DNA of 64,000 nucleotides. Origin: Stichopus chloronotus (lineage: Eukaryota; Echinodermata; Holothuroidea; Aspidochirotida; Stichopodidae). Location: NCBI GenBank assembly GCA_021234535.1, contig CM037838.1, positions 13,533,680-13,597,679 of the forward strand. Direction: 5' to 3'. How positions within the stretch are numbered: the stretch's first letter is position 1; each line of letters begins with the position of its first letter. Positions 25,968 through 38,399 of this stretch are shown here, one piece after another. The notes beneath the pieces were generated by a model. The model did no database searches. It was given only the letters and a program-made list of their open reading frames with translations, and was not told where the DNA came from. A program made the translations under genes and the position numbers.

Positions 25968-26318
25968 AGTAGTGGGAAGCACATGCCCTCCAAGTTTGAA
26001 GTTTATAAATGCAACATATGCTTCCTGAGATACAGTATTGCAAACATTGGTTGTCTACATTTTGCTTACTGCTGATGTCAGATGACTTTTCACCTGCAGC
26101 AAAAACCACCCCAGCCAAGATTTTTAAATGTCCTCCCCACACACTAACTTTGACCTGTTTTGCACCCTTAATTAAAAAGTGTGCTTCACTAACGGCTCCA
26201 TCCTCCAAACTGATTTCTGGATTACATGAGATGCTCTGACCTGGTTCCCTCCATTCTGATTCTTCTTCTCTGATCGGTGGGTGTTCTTGAGTACAAGAGA
26301 AGGATTCTCCATCAATTC
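25968..26318 (-). CDS. Block C copy of linker exon, extended (351 nt)
   Basis: Same acceptor, phase, length and downstream donor (T|GTAAGTAA at 25967) as the block B exon. The reading after the breakpoint is EAHFLIKGAKQVKVSVWGG..ACASHY, differing from B by a modest number of substitutions and no indel. Conservation of an open frame across the noncoding-derived part is suggestive, but the copies are young. Confidence 0.4.
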
Positions 26319-26969
26319 CTGACAGGAAGTTAAAACCAGACTGATGTCACACACTTCTAACTACAGAAGTATACATACAATCTTACTCTAAAAGCTGGCC
26401 AACTGAGCAAGAAAAATTCAAACTTCCACAAGAAATGAAATTCTTGGTACTAGAATGGATGTGGAGAAAATGGCACTGAGATCTGCTTCTGAGCTTTCAA
26501 CAATAGTCACACAGATAGAAGAATTAAGTTGTACAATGTTCTCCAGAATTCTGACAAAAACAAATTGGAACCCTTCCAGCTATTATCACAAAAAAAGGAT
26601 ATAACACTAACTTCCTCAAATAACTTTGGCTTAAATGATCAAAAAGATTATCATTAACAAAAATGGTTATCTTTGGAAAAATTACAACCTTGAAAGGGAG
26701 AAGTGAAATTTCTCTCCTTTTTATTGCTGCTTGCTTCATTTTCCCTCCTGTTTCAAGACTTTGTTCATATCACTCCCATGTGAAAAGTGAACAAAATAAG
26801 GGTTACCAATGGAAGATATTTACTTAACAAAAATACTACGGCATGTGTATCTTACCTAACGCTATCGTCATCAACTTCTAGTCCAAACATTGTGAAACCT
26901 CATGATGTAATGAGAGCATTACAAACTTTCAGAAGTAGATAAGTGAAAGACATTACATTGATACTATAC

Positions 26970-27041
26970 CTGTTGCTAGGGAGTTATTTGTATCCAAGTG
27001 AACATCTTCATTAGGTTCTTCTGTCTTGAAGGTTACTTTTA
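26970..27041 (-). CDS. Block C copy of the 72-nt exon
   Basis: Splice borders are kept. It reads KVTFKTEEPNEDVHLDTNN, with Asp to Asn and Gly to Thr changes against block A. Confidence 0.48.
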
Positions 27042-27858
27042 CTGTATGATGAAGAAAAATACATCAAATGATTTTATTCAGTTTTACTAAATTCAATGGT
27101 CAAACCTCCAGTGTCATTTCCGATAACTGTACACTGGTACACAAATACGTCAACTTTCAGTATTTTTAAGTTACCATACCTGTCAATAATACATCATGAC
27201 ATTTGGAGTCAAAGTTTTCAGTTTTAACATTTTGAAAGTATCATTCCTCTTTACATGTTAGACTTCACTGGTATCAAATGACTTTTGACCTCCCCCATAC
27301 CCCCCAAAAAAAACAGTATTAGTTGAAGGAAATTTACCTCATGTATGTTAAATTGCTACATTGTGGCACACATTTTTTGATTACATACCACCTGAAAAGA
27401 AATGTGTAATGCATGTAATTTTGTATGTATTGAAAATTAAGTAAAATTTGGTTACAAGTTACTTTTTGTGATGATAGAGCCAGTGAATGATACATATTAA
27501 AGTTATATCTTTAATGTCAGACCACTACAGGGTGCCACTGACTCTTTCCCTGGCTGGAAATACACAAAATATAAACCATCTGATCATATCTCACAAGTAA
27601 ATAAATTTCTCATAGGTAAATCCAAATTGACATGAAAAATTGCTTTTCTCTAAAATGTGCTTACATCCACAGCATCAATAGTTGGATAAAGATCTCTCTG
27701 GGATTGACAACACCTGTCTCAGTGAAGTCAGAGGTCAATGGTCACCTATCATGGTCATGGATTGTATCTTAGTATTAAAGCACATTCAAAAACCAATTAT
27801 TTGTCTTTTGGGGGATTTTGTACTGATAACTATCAAAATAGCTCAGCCTAAGTAATAA

Positions 27859-29138
27859 CCAGAAAGCCAAAAGGCTTTGTGATTCCTTGCTGCATGGTTA
27901 TATTAAAACAAACATGAATTATTCAAATGACAAGTATAAGATCAACTGCAGTTATTTTTCTTGATACACCACAAGCCTTTAACCCAAAATGACCTTTATT
28001 TTGGTGACCTAAAATGACTGCGACATTTGATGTCCACCAAAAGCAATAGGGATCACCTACCCAGGCCATACAACCCACACATCAAGTACAGTATGAGTAC
28101 AGTAAGAAATCAGTCAACATTATCTCTGAGCTCCAAGAAACACACAAGTAATCAATGCTGCTTCTAGTCTTGCCTGTTGTTAGTTGAATCAAATAACTCA
28201 AACTTACCTCATCTGAACTCAGCTTGTCTGCCATATTTACCTAAAAATTCTTCGTAAACCACCAGGATAATTTCTTCCTTGTTACAAATAGCTTTTAACA
28301 CACTCAAAGTCCTGGTAAGTTGACCCTAAGTTATGATTCCTCCGCAATATTTTTGCTTCCTCCATCTTTTCCGACATTGTGAAATATGATTGAAAGCACT
28401 CCAATTTGATTGTTAAGAAACCTTGTTCTGCTATCAGCTGTTCCTCTGGATATTGATATTATCCAAATAAATGACAGAACAGATGGTTTTTTATATTTTC
28501 TTCATTTTTTTCATAAACCCATTAAAATTCCATTGCATGCTTTTCTATCTGACCCCATGACCTCCCATACCAAGACTCTCTCTCTGGACAACTTATTAGC
28601 CCCCCACACTAGAAGTTACTCACTAAGTTACAAATGCAGTACTGTAGGGAGCAATCCCATTGAGTTAACTATGTGCGAGAGAATAAACACTTGCTATTGC
28701 ACAATGTAGATCAATATATATTTGTACCGTAGTTTATAATAACCACAATAATGGTGTTTAGGCTATTATTATTGTTTTATAGTGAAAAATTATCCCTTCC
28801 TCTCTATTGATAAGCATTAAATTTCACATGGTCGTGAACCTGTTAATAACAGACAGCCTTATCAAGTTTAAAACAAATCTGACCCATGGATAAGGAACTA
28901 TGGCAGTTTTGTTTACCCCATAACCTCATTAAAATGCAAGATTTGGACACCAAAAACAGTAGGGATCATCTACTCAATATGGGCAACCAACATGCCAAAA
29001 ATGAAATTACTCAGAGTTACCCTCCTTGAGATAGAGTGTTTACGAGCAACCGTCACACACACACACATACACCACGCACATACATACCCACACACGACAT
29101 CATGACTGCATAGATTCCCCTGCCTACGGCAAGGAATC
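27859..29138. mobile_element. 1.28-kb insertion between tandem blocks C and D
   Basis: In blocks A and B the host sequence reads CTAAGTAATAATAATAGATT. Here it is split after CTAAGTAATAA and resumes as AATAATAGATT, a duplication of at least AA. The left end has a small hairpin AAAGCCAAAAGGCTTT followed by GATTCCTTGC; the right end has GGCAAGGAATC, giving terminal inverted matches. Inside are two related modules (28020-28060 and 28945-28990, both with CCA-AAA-GCAATAGGGATCA-like wording) and a CA-rich run (29051-29097). No transposase or reverse transcriptase is recognisable. Confidence 0.7.
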
Positions 29139-29557
29139 AATAATAGATTTATAGCAAAAGGCTGATAAGCATATGTACTGCCCACTGTTGTGCACTGCAC
29201 TAAAAGTCAAAGAATTCAAATTTATCAAACCAAAGTACCAACTGCATTTCAAGAATTTCTCATATTTCACTGCTGGTTACACAAAACTTTGAGAAATACT
29301 TGTCCACCGACTAGTAGAGATCAAACTAAAAGTACCAGCTGAGAGCTAACATTTTGCATCTCCTGGAGACCCAAATGTACACCTTACAACAAAACCAAAC
29401 CCCCAAAAATTTAGGTTCTGCACCTTACCACCAATGTGAAGTGCAGGGTTTACCTCCCCTTTGAAAATAGTGTGTTCACAGAGTTTTCACTGTATGACCT
29501 CTAACATCTCAAATGAACTTTGACCTAAAACTACCTCCAACAATCTTATTTACTTAC

Positions 29558-29911
29558 AGTAGTAGGAAGTACATGCCCTCAAGTCTGAAGTTTATAAATG
29601 CACATATGCTTCCTGAGATACAGTATTGCAAACATTGGTTGTCTACAGTACATTCTGCTTACTGCTGATGTCAGATGACATTTGACCTGCAAACAAAAAC
29701 CACCCCAGCAAGATTTTTAAAATGTCCTCCCACACACTAACTTTGACCTGTTTTGCAACCCTTAATTAAAAAGTGTGCTTCATTGACGGCTCCATCCTCC
29801 ACAACTGATTTCTGATTACATGAGATGCTCTGACCTGGTTCCTCCATTCTGATTCTTCTTCTCTGATCGGTGGGTGTTCTTGAGTACAAGAGGAAGGATT
29901 CTCATCAATTC
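29558..29911 (-). pseudogene. Block D copy of linker exon, frame broken by indels
   Basis: The acceptor region and the GTAAGT donor (29557) are present. Against blocks B and C it has many one-base gains and losses in short homopolymers (for example CCCTCAAG for CCCTCCAAG and CTCATC for CTCCATC), so no frame survives. The pattern fits uncorrected sequencing error next to the scaffold gap as well as real decay. Confidence 0.5.
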
Positions 29912-30564
29912 CTGGACAGGGAAGTTAAAACCAGACTGATGTCACACACTTCTAAACTACAGAAGCATACATACAATCTTACTCTAAAGACTGGCCAACT
30001 GAGCAAGAAAAATTCAAACTTCCACATGAAATGAAATTCTTGGTACCAGAATGGATGTGGAGAAAATGGCACTGAGATCTGCTTCTGAGCTTTTCAACAA
30101 TAGTCACACAGATAGAAGAATTAAGTTGTACAATGTTCTCCAGAATTATGACAAAAACAAACTGGGAACCTTTCCAGCTATTATCACAAAAAAAGGATAT
30201 AACACTAACTTGCTCACACAACTTTGGCTTACATGATCAGAAAGATTATCATTAACAAAAATGGTTATCTTTGGAAAAATTACCAACCTTGAAAGGGAGA
30301 AGTAAAATTTCTCTCCTTTTTATTGCTGCTTGCTTCATTTCCCTCCTGTTTCAAGACTTTGTTCATATCACTCCCATGTGAAAAGTGAACAAAATGAGGG
30401 CTCCCGATGGAATATATTTACTTAACAAAAATACTACGGCATGTGTATCTTACCTAACGCTATCGTCTTCAACTTCTAGCCCAAACATTGTGAAACCTCA
30501 TGTAATGAGAGCATTACAAACTTTCAGAAGTAGATCTGTGAAAGACATTACATTGATACTATAC

Positions 30565-30636
30565 CTGTTGCTAGGGAGTTATTTGTATCCAAGTGAACAT
30601 CTTCATCAGGTTCTTCTGTCTTTAAGGTTACTTTTA
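30565..30636 (-). CDS. Block D copy of the 72-nt exon
   Basis: Same acceptor and donor. It reads KVTLKTEEPDEDVHLDTNN, which makes the acidic motif an exact LKxE sumoylation consensus. It is the most upstream copy before the gap. Confidence 0.45.
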
Positions 30637-30948
30637 CTGTATGATGGAAAGCAATACATCAAATGATTTTATTCAGTTTTACTAAATTCAATGGTCAAAC
30701 CTCCAGTGTCATTTCAGATAACTGTACACTGGTACACAAATACCTCAACTTTCAGTATTTTTAAGTTAACATACCTGTCAATAATACATCATGACATTAA
30801 GAGTCAAAGTTTTTAGTTTTAACATTTTGAAAGTATCATTCCTCTTTACATGTTAGACTTCGTTGGTATCAAATGACTTTTGACCTCCCCATACCCCCCC
30901 AAAAAAAAACAGTATTAGTTGAAGGAAATTTACCTCATGTATGTTAAA

Positions 30949-31048
30949 NNNNNNNNNNNNNNNNNNNNNNNNNNNNNNNNNNNNNNNNNNNNNNNNNNNN
31001 NNNNNNNNNNNNNNNNNNNNNNNNNNNNNNNNNNNNNNNNNNNNNNNN
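30949..31048. other. Assembly gap, exactly 100 N
   Basis: A run of exactly 100 N is a scaffold-gap convention for a gap of unknown length. The linkage between the zinc-finger blocks and the NLR exon therefore depends on scaffolding. Confidence 0.98.
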
Positions 31049-31555
31049 TGGAATAAGAGAGAGATGATAAATCGGCTTGGTCAAGGCTTTTATAATCACT
31101 ATATTGCGGTTGGTATCTTGGTAGAGGAAGAAGTGTTTGATGAGAGAAACGGACAGACAAAGATTGAAGTTAGGTTTTATCATAAATTATTCTGTGAATG
31201 GTATGCTTGTTTTACTCTGGTAGACATTGTTGCTAGAACAAGTGAAGCACAACTAAGCAGATGTTTTCGTAACATTGATCCATTTGACCTTCAGTACCTC
31301 TTTCGATTCAGCTGTGGGATTAATCCAAGAGCTGGGAGTAAAATAATAGAATACTTGAAGAGAAGGAGAGACGGTGATAAGTTTGTAATTCTCTGCATCC
31401 TGGAACAAACTGGTAAAGTAGATGACATCAAGGAGACCATCAGGGATCTTTGTTCAAGGAATGTGGAGATACATGGTGAAGGGTCCCTTGCTGCACAAAG
31501 TAAACTACTACAGCGATCAATCATTCAGCTCCTTGAGATTGCAGCCAAGTATGAC
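31049..31555 (+). CDS. NLR (NACHT-type) receptor exon, region after the NACHT core, partial
   Basis: Open from the gap to a strong donor GAC|GTAAGTAC, this encodes 169 residues. Motifs such as RLGQGFYNHYIAVGILVEEE, RFYHKLFCEWYA and DPFDLQYLFRFSCGINP match the winged-helix and helical segment that follows the NACHT ATPase in echinoderm NLR proteins (recognised from memory). These proteins are cytosolic innate-immune sensors. The ATPase motifs (Walker A and B) and the N-terminal effector domain would lie upstream in the gap. The donor is phase 0 and joins in frame to the acceptor at 36548. Codon use is ordinary, with no stop or frameshift. Confidence 0.72.
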
Positions 31556-34500
31556 GTAAGTACAATTAATTTGCTATTAATACGCTGCTAAGCACGTCTT
31601 TTCTCTTTTTATTTTTGCAAAAATATATTTGAATAAAAACATAGTTCAATCATATGTGACAATGCCTCTGATTTTTTTTTTTTAATCAGCGAGAAAAAAA
31701 AAAAATCGTTAGACAGACTATATACTTTCAACAAAAAGTTTTACACATATATTTCTAACATTAAGAGATGAAACTTGATTCATGTAACACAGTTTAGACA
31801 ATGAATCCATCATATTACCGTGTAAGGTAATAACTGAAGAATTATTGAAAAGATGAATTTACAGTCGGTTGTTCCTGTTATCTGGGAGAATGCATTGCTC
31901 ATAAAGGCTAAAAATACTCTTTAATTTTGCAAGTTTCTTCGGGTAATGTTAATTTGAATGACTGCAAAAGCTGCAAGCATTTAAAGTCTTTTAAATAGAG
32001 TCTTTTATTTTTTTGGAAAGAACTCATCGGCACTATAATTCCTTGTTTGTAAATGAATTTGTATAAACGCAGTATTAGTAAAGGAGAAATGACACCTCTA
32101 GGTGATCAGCACCACCATGAACTAACTGATGCAGAATGAACTGAAAGTGTGATGAGAGAGTTGGGTGTCATAGTTACCACTGGAGGGAAAAACAACTGAC
32201 TTACCCTCTCACATTGTGTTTTGAACGCGTTCAGAAGAGACTGTATCGTTATCTATCTTGAAAGCATTTTATAGAACAGAAGGAACCGGAAATCAACAGG
32301 AAAGGAATTTCACGGAACAAAAAATCCATTGAGCACAGCACGAGCCATGCAAAAAGTAAAAGAAAATGCGAACAAAGAAAACAAAAAATTGTGTACACTC
32401 TAAGACACACTGTAGCGAATGGGCCGTTCAATGGGCATTTATGGTTGTCCAGTACTGTTTAGGATTTTCATAAGTCAGACACTGACAAGAAAACTAATGA
32501 GTTGGAAAATAAAAATTCCAAGTGAACGGCTAGTCCAGCAATAAAGTGATTACTTGAGCGATCGTAACTATCCAGACTTACTCGAAGAGTTGCGTACATG
32601 GGTCGGGTTTGTAACGTGCTGGATGACATTCCAGAACACTTGCTCTCAAGGCAGATCTTACAAAAACAAAAGTCAATTTACAATATTAAGCTCGCGACCT
32701 CTTCATTATCTTTTATTAGTATTTGTACTTTAGATTCCCCTTGTCCATTGCACCCGACTCATAGGAGTGACAATTCTGACATCATTAGTTTTCGTCACAA
32801 ACCTCCTTCTTTATCTATATGATGCAATGAAATATTCTCATTGTTTCATATTCATATCTTTGTAAAATAATTTCGGAGTATTTGTGGTATGTCAATGTTA
32901 AACATTCCTTCAGTTGTGTTAGTATTCGTTTGAGTGAAACTTAAATAATCAATGGATACTTTAATATTAAATCTACTAAGTTCTGTGTAATTAGCCAATG
33001 ATTGAGAGTAGAAGGATATTGAAGATGTTCAGTTATGTAATATCAGCCGAAATATTGTCCTAAATTTTGCAAAATTGATCAACATCTAATTTAGAATACG
33101 ATCATAGTATTCCAGCATGAGAAACAAATGTTTCAAATTTGAATTATATTCATAGTTGCAAACTGTTTCTTTCTAGGTTTACAGTTACCATAGATTTCCA
33201 CATCAGCCTTTAAATTAATCTGAAGTAAAAATTCAATTACTTTCACTAACAGCAGTATGGTTCTGCATCAAAAGATTGACAATTGCAAACATATCTCTAT
33301 ACAAGCCATTAGAAATATTATAACTTAATCAAACATTGAAATTAATAAAAAAAATGAATTTGTCAGCATTATGTAATTTTTAAACGAAACTGTTACTCAT
33401 GCAAAGAAATTGGTCCTGAGGGCAGAAATGTTATTTGTAGTGTATCAACAAGATAAAAGAAAAGTAAATACTGGGCCAAATAACATTGCACCGGCGACCA
33501 GCGGATCAGAGGTGTCTAATAGCTTTATCAAATCTTGTAATTGTGGCACACTGCCATCATTTTTTTGAGTGATACATAGAGTTCTTATGTTTATCAAAAA
33601 CTGTCTCGTTTACCAATGGTAAACCACGGTTTCCTTGCTATTGGTAGATTTATCGATCTCCTTAATATTCATTTGTACTTAATTCAATCAATTAATTGAT
33701 AATCATGGAACATGGGAAATAACTTATCAATGATTATTCGTTAGATTTTACTGTGTTCACATACAAGTTTAACTGTAGTAACATATGTTTTCGCTGTGAT
33801 CATATTATAGTGTTCGTGATGACAGTACTGGCTTTGAACAACTCACAGAAAAGTCTACAGCATCTGTCATTTCTGTGAAATTTTAAACTAATTTAGTGCA
33901 AGTAGGTACTTATTCAGTACAATGGTTTTACTCCATGATCAAGCAATTTTAGTCATGAATGACTGTGGTAGGTCCTAAAGATACAGTTTTTCGTATCCTG
34001 CGTGATATGGCTATGCCTTGGGCTAGAAAACTGGATGGGTGGCGTAATGTCTGTGTGGTCTGTTTAGGTCCAGGGAGTGAATATATTATTTATTTAAATG
34101 TCTCAAAACATTAAGCTACAACAGCTTTCGTTCTTGACGTAAACAGTTTATGAGTATGAGCAATGAGGGCATCAAAATCACATGCAAGCATTATATGTTT
34201 ATTATGCATTCGACTTGTTTTCCTTCTCTTCTTTTATAAAAAGAAGCCAACTATATCTAAAACGTTTGCACCTGTAGACCTACACTTAACACACAACAAT
34301 CTATGAGTAATGTCAAAAGAAACACCTGTACGTGAAATTAGTGAAAGAGCTCAGGCGGTTGTTACAAACTCCTTTTTTTAACTGTCGTCTGTGTATATTG
34401 ACTGTGCATACATTACATGTAGTATTCACCATGTACCGTCGTGTGTGCTCCGTTCGTTAATGCGATAAATGTGGGGACACTATTTTAAACTCTCTTTCTT

Positions 34501-36547
34501 AGTTGATTGGTTATATAATCACAGTGTGTTTGTTGACAGAAGAATCATTTAAGTAATAACACTTTGACGGTAAGGATAGACCTAAGGCATGGTAAATTGA
34601 CTTACAGGATCGTTAATATTTAAGGATTAATTTTGCAACTCAGTGAGGACGTAAAGTTAAAGTAATATTTGTGTTGGTCATAGGTAACTATGCCGTTAGG
34701 ATACTGATAATGTAACCCCCTGAAAAAAAAAAGAAGAGATTTTCTTAAAACTCAGGAAGAAATAACTATTTCACTAATAAGAATAAGATACCTACATGTT
34801 CCAAACGATTGATGTGTTCTCATTAACTTGAGTTTTTATTTCCAAAATCTTATCATTTAAGAAATAACATTACGCTCAGTTGACTTAGTGCTAATGGAAA
34901 TTAAATGTATTCAAGAAAGCAAGCTGTGATGAATCGGTTTGTCGTTGAATGGTAAAGTGTCACAAATAATTTGAAAGATTTAAGTTCTCGGCAAAACTTC
35001 AGACTCTTCCTAACATTCACAATTAGGCATTTACTATAAGAATCAACAATTTTTTTTTTATCCATAAACTGTCATATTCCAGACTGCTCACACCATTACT
35101 TAAACTTTAGAAATCTATGCACATTTTGCCAAGTTCTGTTGGGTAGCAGCGTCCATACTTTTGCAGTTAGGATAATTCAAAATAATTTTGAATCAACTTG
35201 AATTACTCAGTTGCAAATGTAACATTTATCGTAGATAAAGCAAAAGTTCCTTGTACGATTTCCTTTCATCATTAATTCGACAAAATATGAACATGGCTGT
35301 ATATTTTGTAATGCAAGAGCATTATATTGCATCACAAAATCTACAGCCATAAACAATATTACATTGTTTAATGTGATGTATCTATTTTTAAAATTTAAAA
35401 GAGACTAAGCTTAGGCTTGATGAAACTTCAGAATCCCTCCCGTCCCTCTTCTTTCAAAAATATAAAAGATAACTAAGACCTTTATTTCATTAAAGTTCTT
35501 ATGATAAAGAGGAAAATGGGGAGCAAAAAACTCATTCAATGTACCGTGAATGTTTGTTAATAATATTTGTTTAGTGTCTGCGAGTTTAGTTCAAAGACTA
35601 TGTAATGTTATTTCCAAAGACTAAAATGTAGAGAAAGACTGGAAAGTAGAGAAAAGTAACACCGCCATAGGTTTTTAATCCTGGCGAACTATATAGAGTA
35701 TGAAGTATACGATACTCTACCCGGGAGAGATGACATAATTTGATCTTTGTAACAGACACAGCACCAGCATCTCAGAACGTCATTTAATATTCGTGTATAC
35801 CAGACCAGGAGACTGGAAGATACTGAAGATAAATAAACAAGGTTTAACAAGTATAAAAATATAATATTTAAATTACGCTAGACAGTTACTTTACATACCT
35901 TTTGTTTTAATTTATGGTTGACGGTATTTTTTTATTTGGAATATTGTTATCTAGTATTAATTTATTTGCCAGGCAAGTAATTAGACAACTGAAGATGTGA
36001 TAAAATACTCTTCTTATATTACTTTACCACTACGTCTGGTTTCCTAATAAGCTCGTTAATTTAGGTTTTGAAAACACAGTTAAAATTTCATTTCGACGTC
36101 AAAGCAAGTAACCTAAATCCATAAAATTCACAGCAACATCAAAGAAAATATAAGAAAACATACATAAGAGCAACGGTTAATACTTTTTTCGATCAACTGG
36201 AAACTGATTAAACAATATTGCAAATTAATGACCTACAAAGAGTGATAAATTGTATCCTAAAATACTTCCCAAAATAACTTTTATCTGCAGATTAACTGTT
36301 AGATCCTAATACATTTCTTTCCATTATGTGATGTAACATTACGCAAAATAATTGGCAAACATAAAAACTAAATATCCTATATATTATTCAATAAATTTAC
36401 TGCCACCTTGTGTATGTACTATATTTTCCTTACATTACATTCCTGAATTACTCAATAATCAAAACATATTTATCTATTATATTATCATTGTTATCTTTAT
36501 TATTATCCTTTCATTATTATTCTTTCATTATCATTCTTTCATTCTAG
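31556..36547 (+). other. Inferred 5-kb intron of the NLR gene
   Basis: AT-rich, with no exon-like frame. It runs from GTAAGTACA to a pyrimidine-rich acceptor TTTCTTTCATTCTAG. It contains a near-perfect hairpin at 35293-35350. Confidence 0.45.
35293..35350. repeat. Short near-perfect hairpin
   Basis: Arms at 35293-35316 and 35327-35350 are complementary at 22 of 24 positions, with a 10-nt loop. It begins ATGGCTGTA and ends TACAGCCAT. It could be a miRNA-precursor-like stem, though it is short for one, or a solo foldback. Confidence 0.65.
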
Positions 36548-36785
36548 ATTCCTATCTACAGTGTGTTCCTACTCCACTGTTCTCCTAGATTATCTGAGTC
36601 TGGTCTTACCCCCCAGTCTGGTCTTACCCCTCAGTCTGGTCTTATCCTTCAGTCTGGTCTCTCTCTCTCTATCCTGAGTTCACTCCAGCGGCTAGTGATC
36701 GGTGACTCCGACAGGAGACTACTACTGAAGAGTTTGTGGCCATCTTAGTTTACTCCTCACAGTGTACAAGCTTGAAGGAGCTGAC
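36548..36785 (+). pseudogene. NLR LRR-type exon with in-frame minisatellite and frameshift
   Basis: It starts after TTTCATTCTAG and ends at GAC|GTAAGTAT. In phase with the upstream exon it reads IPIYSVFLLHCSPRLSESGL, then SGLTPQ-type units, then SSLQRLVIGDSDRRLLL, and stops at TAG 36746. The next frame over continues naturally as TTTEEFVAILVYSSQCTSLKELT to the donor, so one base is missing near 36720. SSLQ-L and CTSLKEL phrases resemble the leucine-rich repeat part of echinoderm NLRs. The frameshift may be real, or an assembly error. Later LRR exons were not found. Confidence 0.55.
36602..36662 (+). repeat. 18-bp coding minisatellite
   Basis: TCTGGTCTTACCCCCCAG and variants repeat about three and a half times, encoding SGLTPQ, SGLTPQ, SGLILQ and SGL in frame. 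Confidence 0.85.
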
Positions 36786-38220
36786 GTAAGTATTCCTTTG
36801 TATATATTAGTATCATTATAACAGTTCAGTGAATAGATGTAATCAATATAAGGCATCGTTATTATTAAAATGAGAATAAAGGAGTAGGATAAATATAATT
36901 TTTGTCAATTAATTATTTTAGTTACATTCCTTTGGTGTTAAATATTTTTATGCCTCGTTCACACTAGTTTCGTCGTTTTGTAACTTAGAGGTATTTGATA
37001 TTTAAATTTGTGTTCCAGGTTTGGTTATTTTTGTATCTTTGATAAGTATTGAAGTATCGTAAATGATTATGATAAGCATAGAATAATAGGTATTAAGTAA
37101 TGATTAACGTACATGACACTTTAGAAAGTGAGTCTACATAACGTTATACACGTATTACGAATTGACAGTACAGTATCGTATCTTATAGTAAACATTGATA
37201 TTTTTTGTCAAGTTAGAGAATTGCTTTGCTAAGAATTATTTTATTTCCTGGATGATCTGTTCTGGAAGTGAGTTTTAAGTAAATATATTTTCCACTTTAA
37301 CCCGATTTTCTTTTGGAAATCGCAACTCATGCATATTAGTCGGACTAGAAAAAAGAGGTATTCAATGTAAGACTAGATCATATTTTTATCTTAGGTGGCT
37401 TCAGTGATATTTTAGAGCCAAAAATAAACGCTAAGATGATAGAACAATAAATAATACCCAAAACAAAAGATGACTAGATCTAGTCTAATCCATTTGGATA
37501 AAAAGATTAAACTAATTAATCTGAAAGAAAAAAAAATAGTACTAAGTTAAGCAATCATTGTATGAGAGAAAAGAAGTAAGACTCATCAAACAATTATTAT
37601 TTCGATTAATTGCAGGTAAAACGCATCAGTGGCAGTAACGTTATGATAAAAATAGAAACAAGACCTTCATAAAACAACTATAATGTTACAGGTATATTTG
37701 AAAGTGATAACCAAGACTAAATGCGTCTAGTTTAGACATAGGGAGCGTAAAGTCGCCGTCAGATTATCCATTTATTACCTTAAGATTATAAGAAAATTAA
37801 CATAAAGCATGCCTGAAAAAAAACATAATATTTATTGACATAATATTTATTGACCTACTTTGCTCTATTTATGTAAAGATTATGCCATTTGCTGAATAAG
37901 ATCTGGCTTTGTCTTAAACCGCGGTTCCAGGTTCTCCGTCACCCTCACCGTGTCTGCCTGTTATTCTTTCAATCACTAAACATTTCATAATCTCAGAGTT
38001 TTTTTTTTCTTTCATTGAGATTCTTTATACCCACATTCAACTTTTTTTTTTCTTTCCGTGCGTGTAACCTTTCAACATAAGCCATAATCAATGGGACTTT
38101 GTCTGCTGTTTGACTAGGAAAAATTATACAAGCTACGGGGATGATCACTAGTTTAGGAGCAAAGGTTGTTGTATGATGTTTTTAAATTACTTCTACGATT
38201 TTTCGTTTGGATTTTTTCAA
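36786..38220. other. AT-rich noncoding sequence
   Basis: Downstream of the last NLR exon I find no further LRR exon, no tandem array and no recognisable transposon. Confidence 0.4.
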
Positions 38221-38229
38221 AGTACTTCG

Positions 38230-38362
38230 CAAACCCCTAACATTGCTATGGACCCCTATTTTTTTTCCACAAAGCTCTACGATCCCATTTACCCTTTGAC
38301 GACCACCTTCACGGACCCTCCCCCCCAGGAGTGCACGGACCCCAGGTTGAGAATCACTGTTT
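38230..38362 (-). mobile_element. One end of a hAT (Charlie-type) transposon
   Basis: The complement reads CAGTGATTCTCAACCTGGGG followed by GGTCC-rich text, closely matching the CAGTGGTTCTCAACC terminus known from hAT-Charlie elements. The outer edge is at about 38362, followed by TTTCACGG as a possible target duplication. I could not place the other end. Confidence 0.5.
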
Positions 38363-38399
38363 CACGGGATGGAAAATAAATCCTACACATCCAAATTCC

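Larger units (their letters stand above)
21561..30948 (-). repeat. Four tandem ~2.3-kb blocks upstream of the zinc-finger exon
   Basis: Blocks A (21561-23881), B (23882-26186), C (26187-29784, including an insertion) and D (29785 to the gap) align end to end. The landmark TGGCCAACTGAGC is at 21771, 24092, 26396 and 29992, so the period is about 2321 then 2304 bp. The breakpoint lies inside the coding exon, just after the codons for GATGAAG. Hence A runs on into the finger array, while B-D run on into former upstream sequence. Each block carries the 72-nt exon, an intron of about 650 bp and the start of the linker exon. D ends at the gap, so more blocks may exist. Confidence 0.93.

Noticed and set aside
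28410..28709. 99-codon frame inside the 1.28-kb insertion
   Set aside because: Starts with TTG and resembles no transposase or reverse transcriptase.
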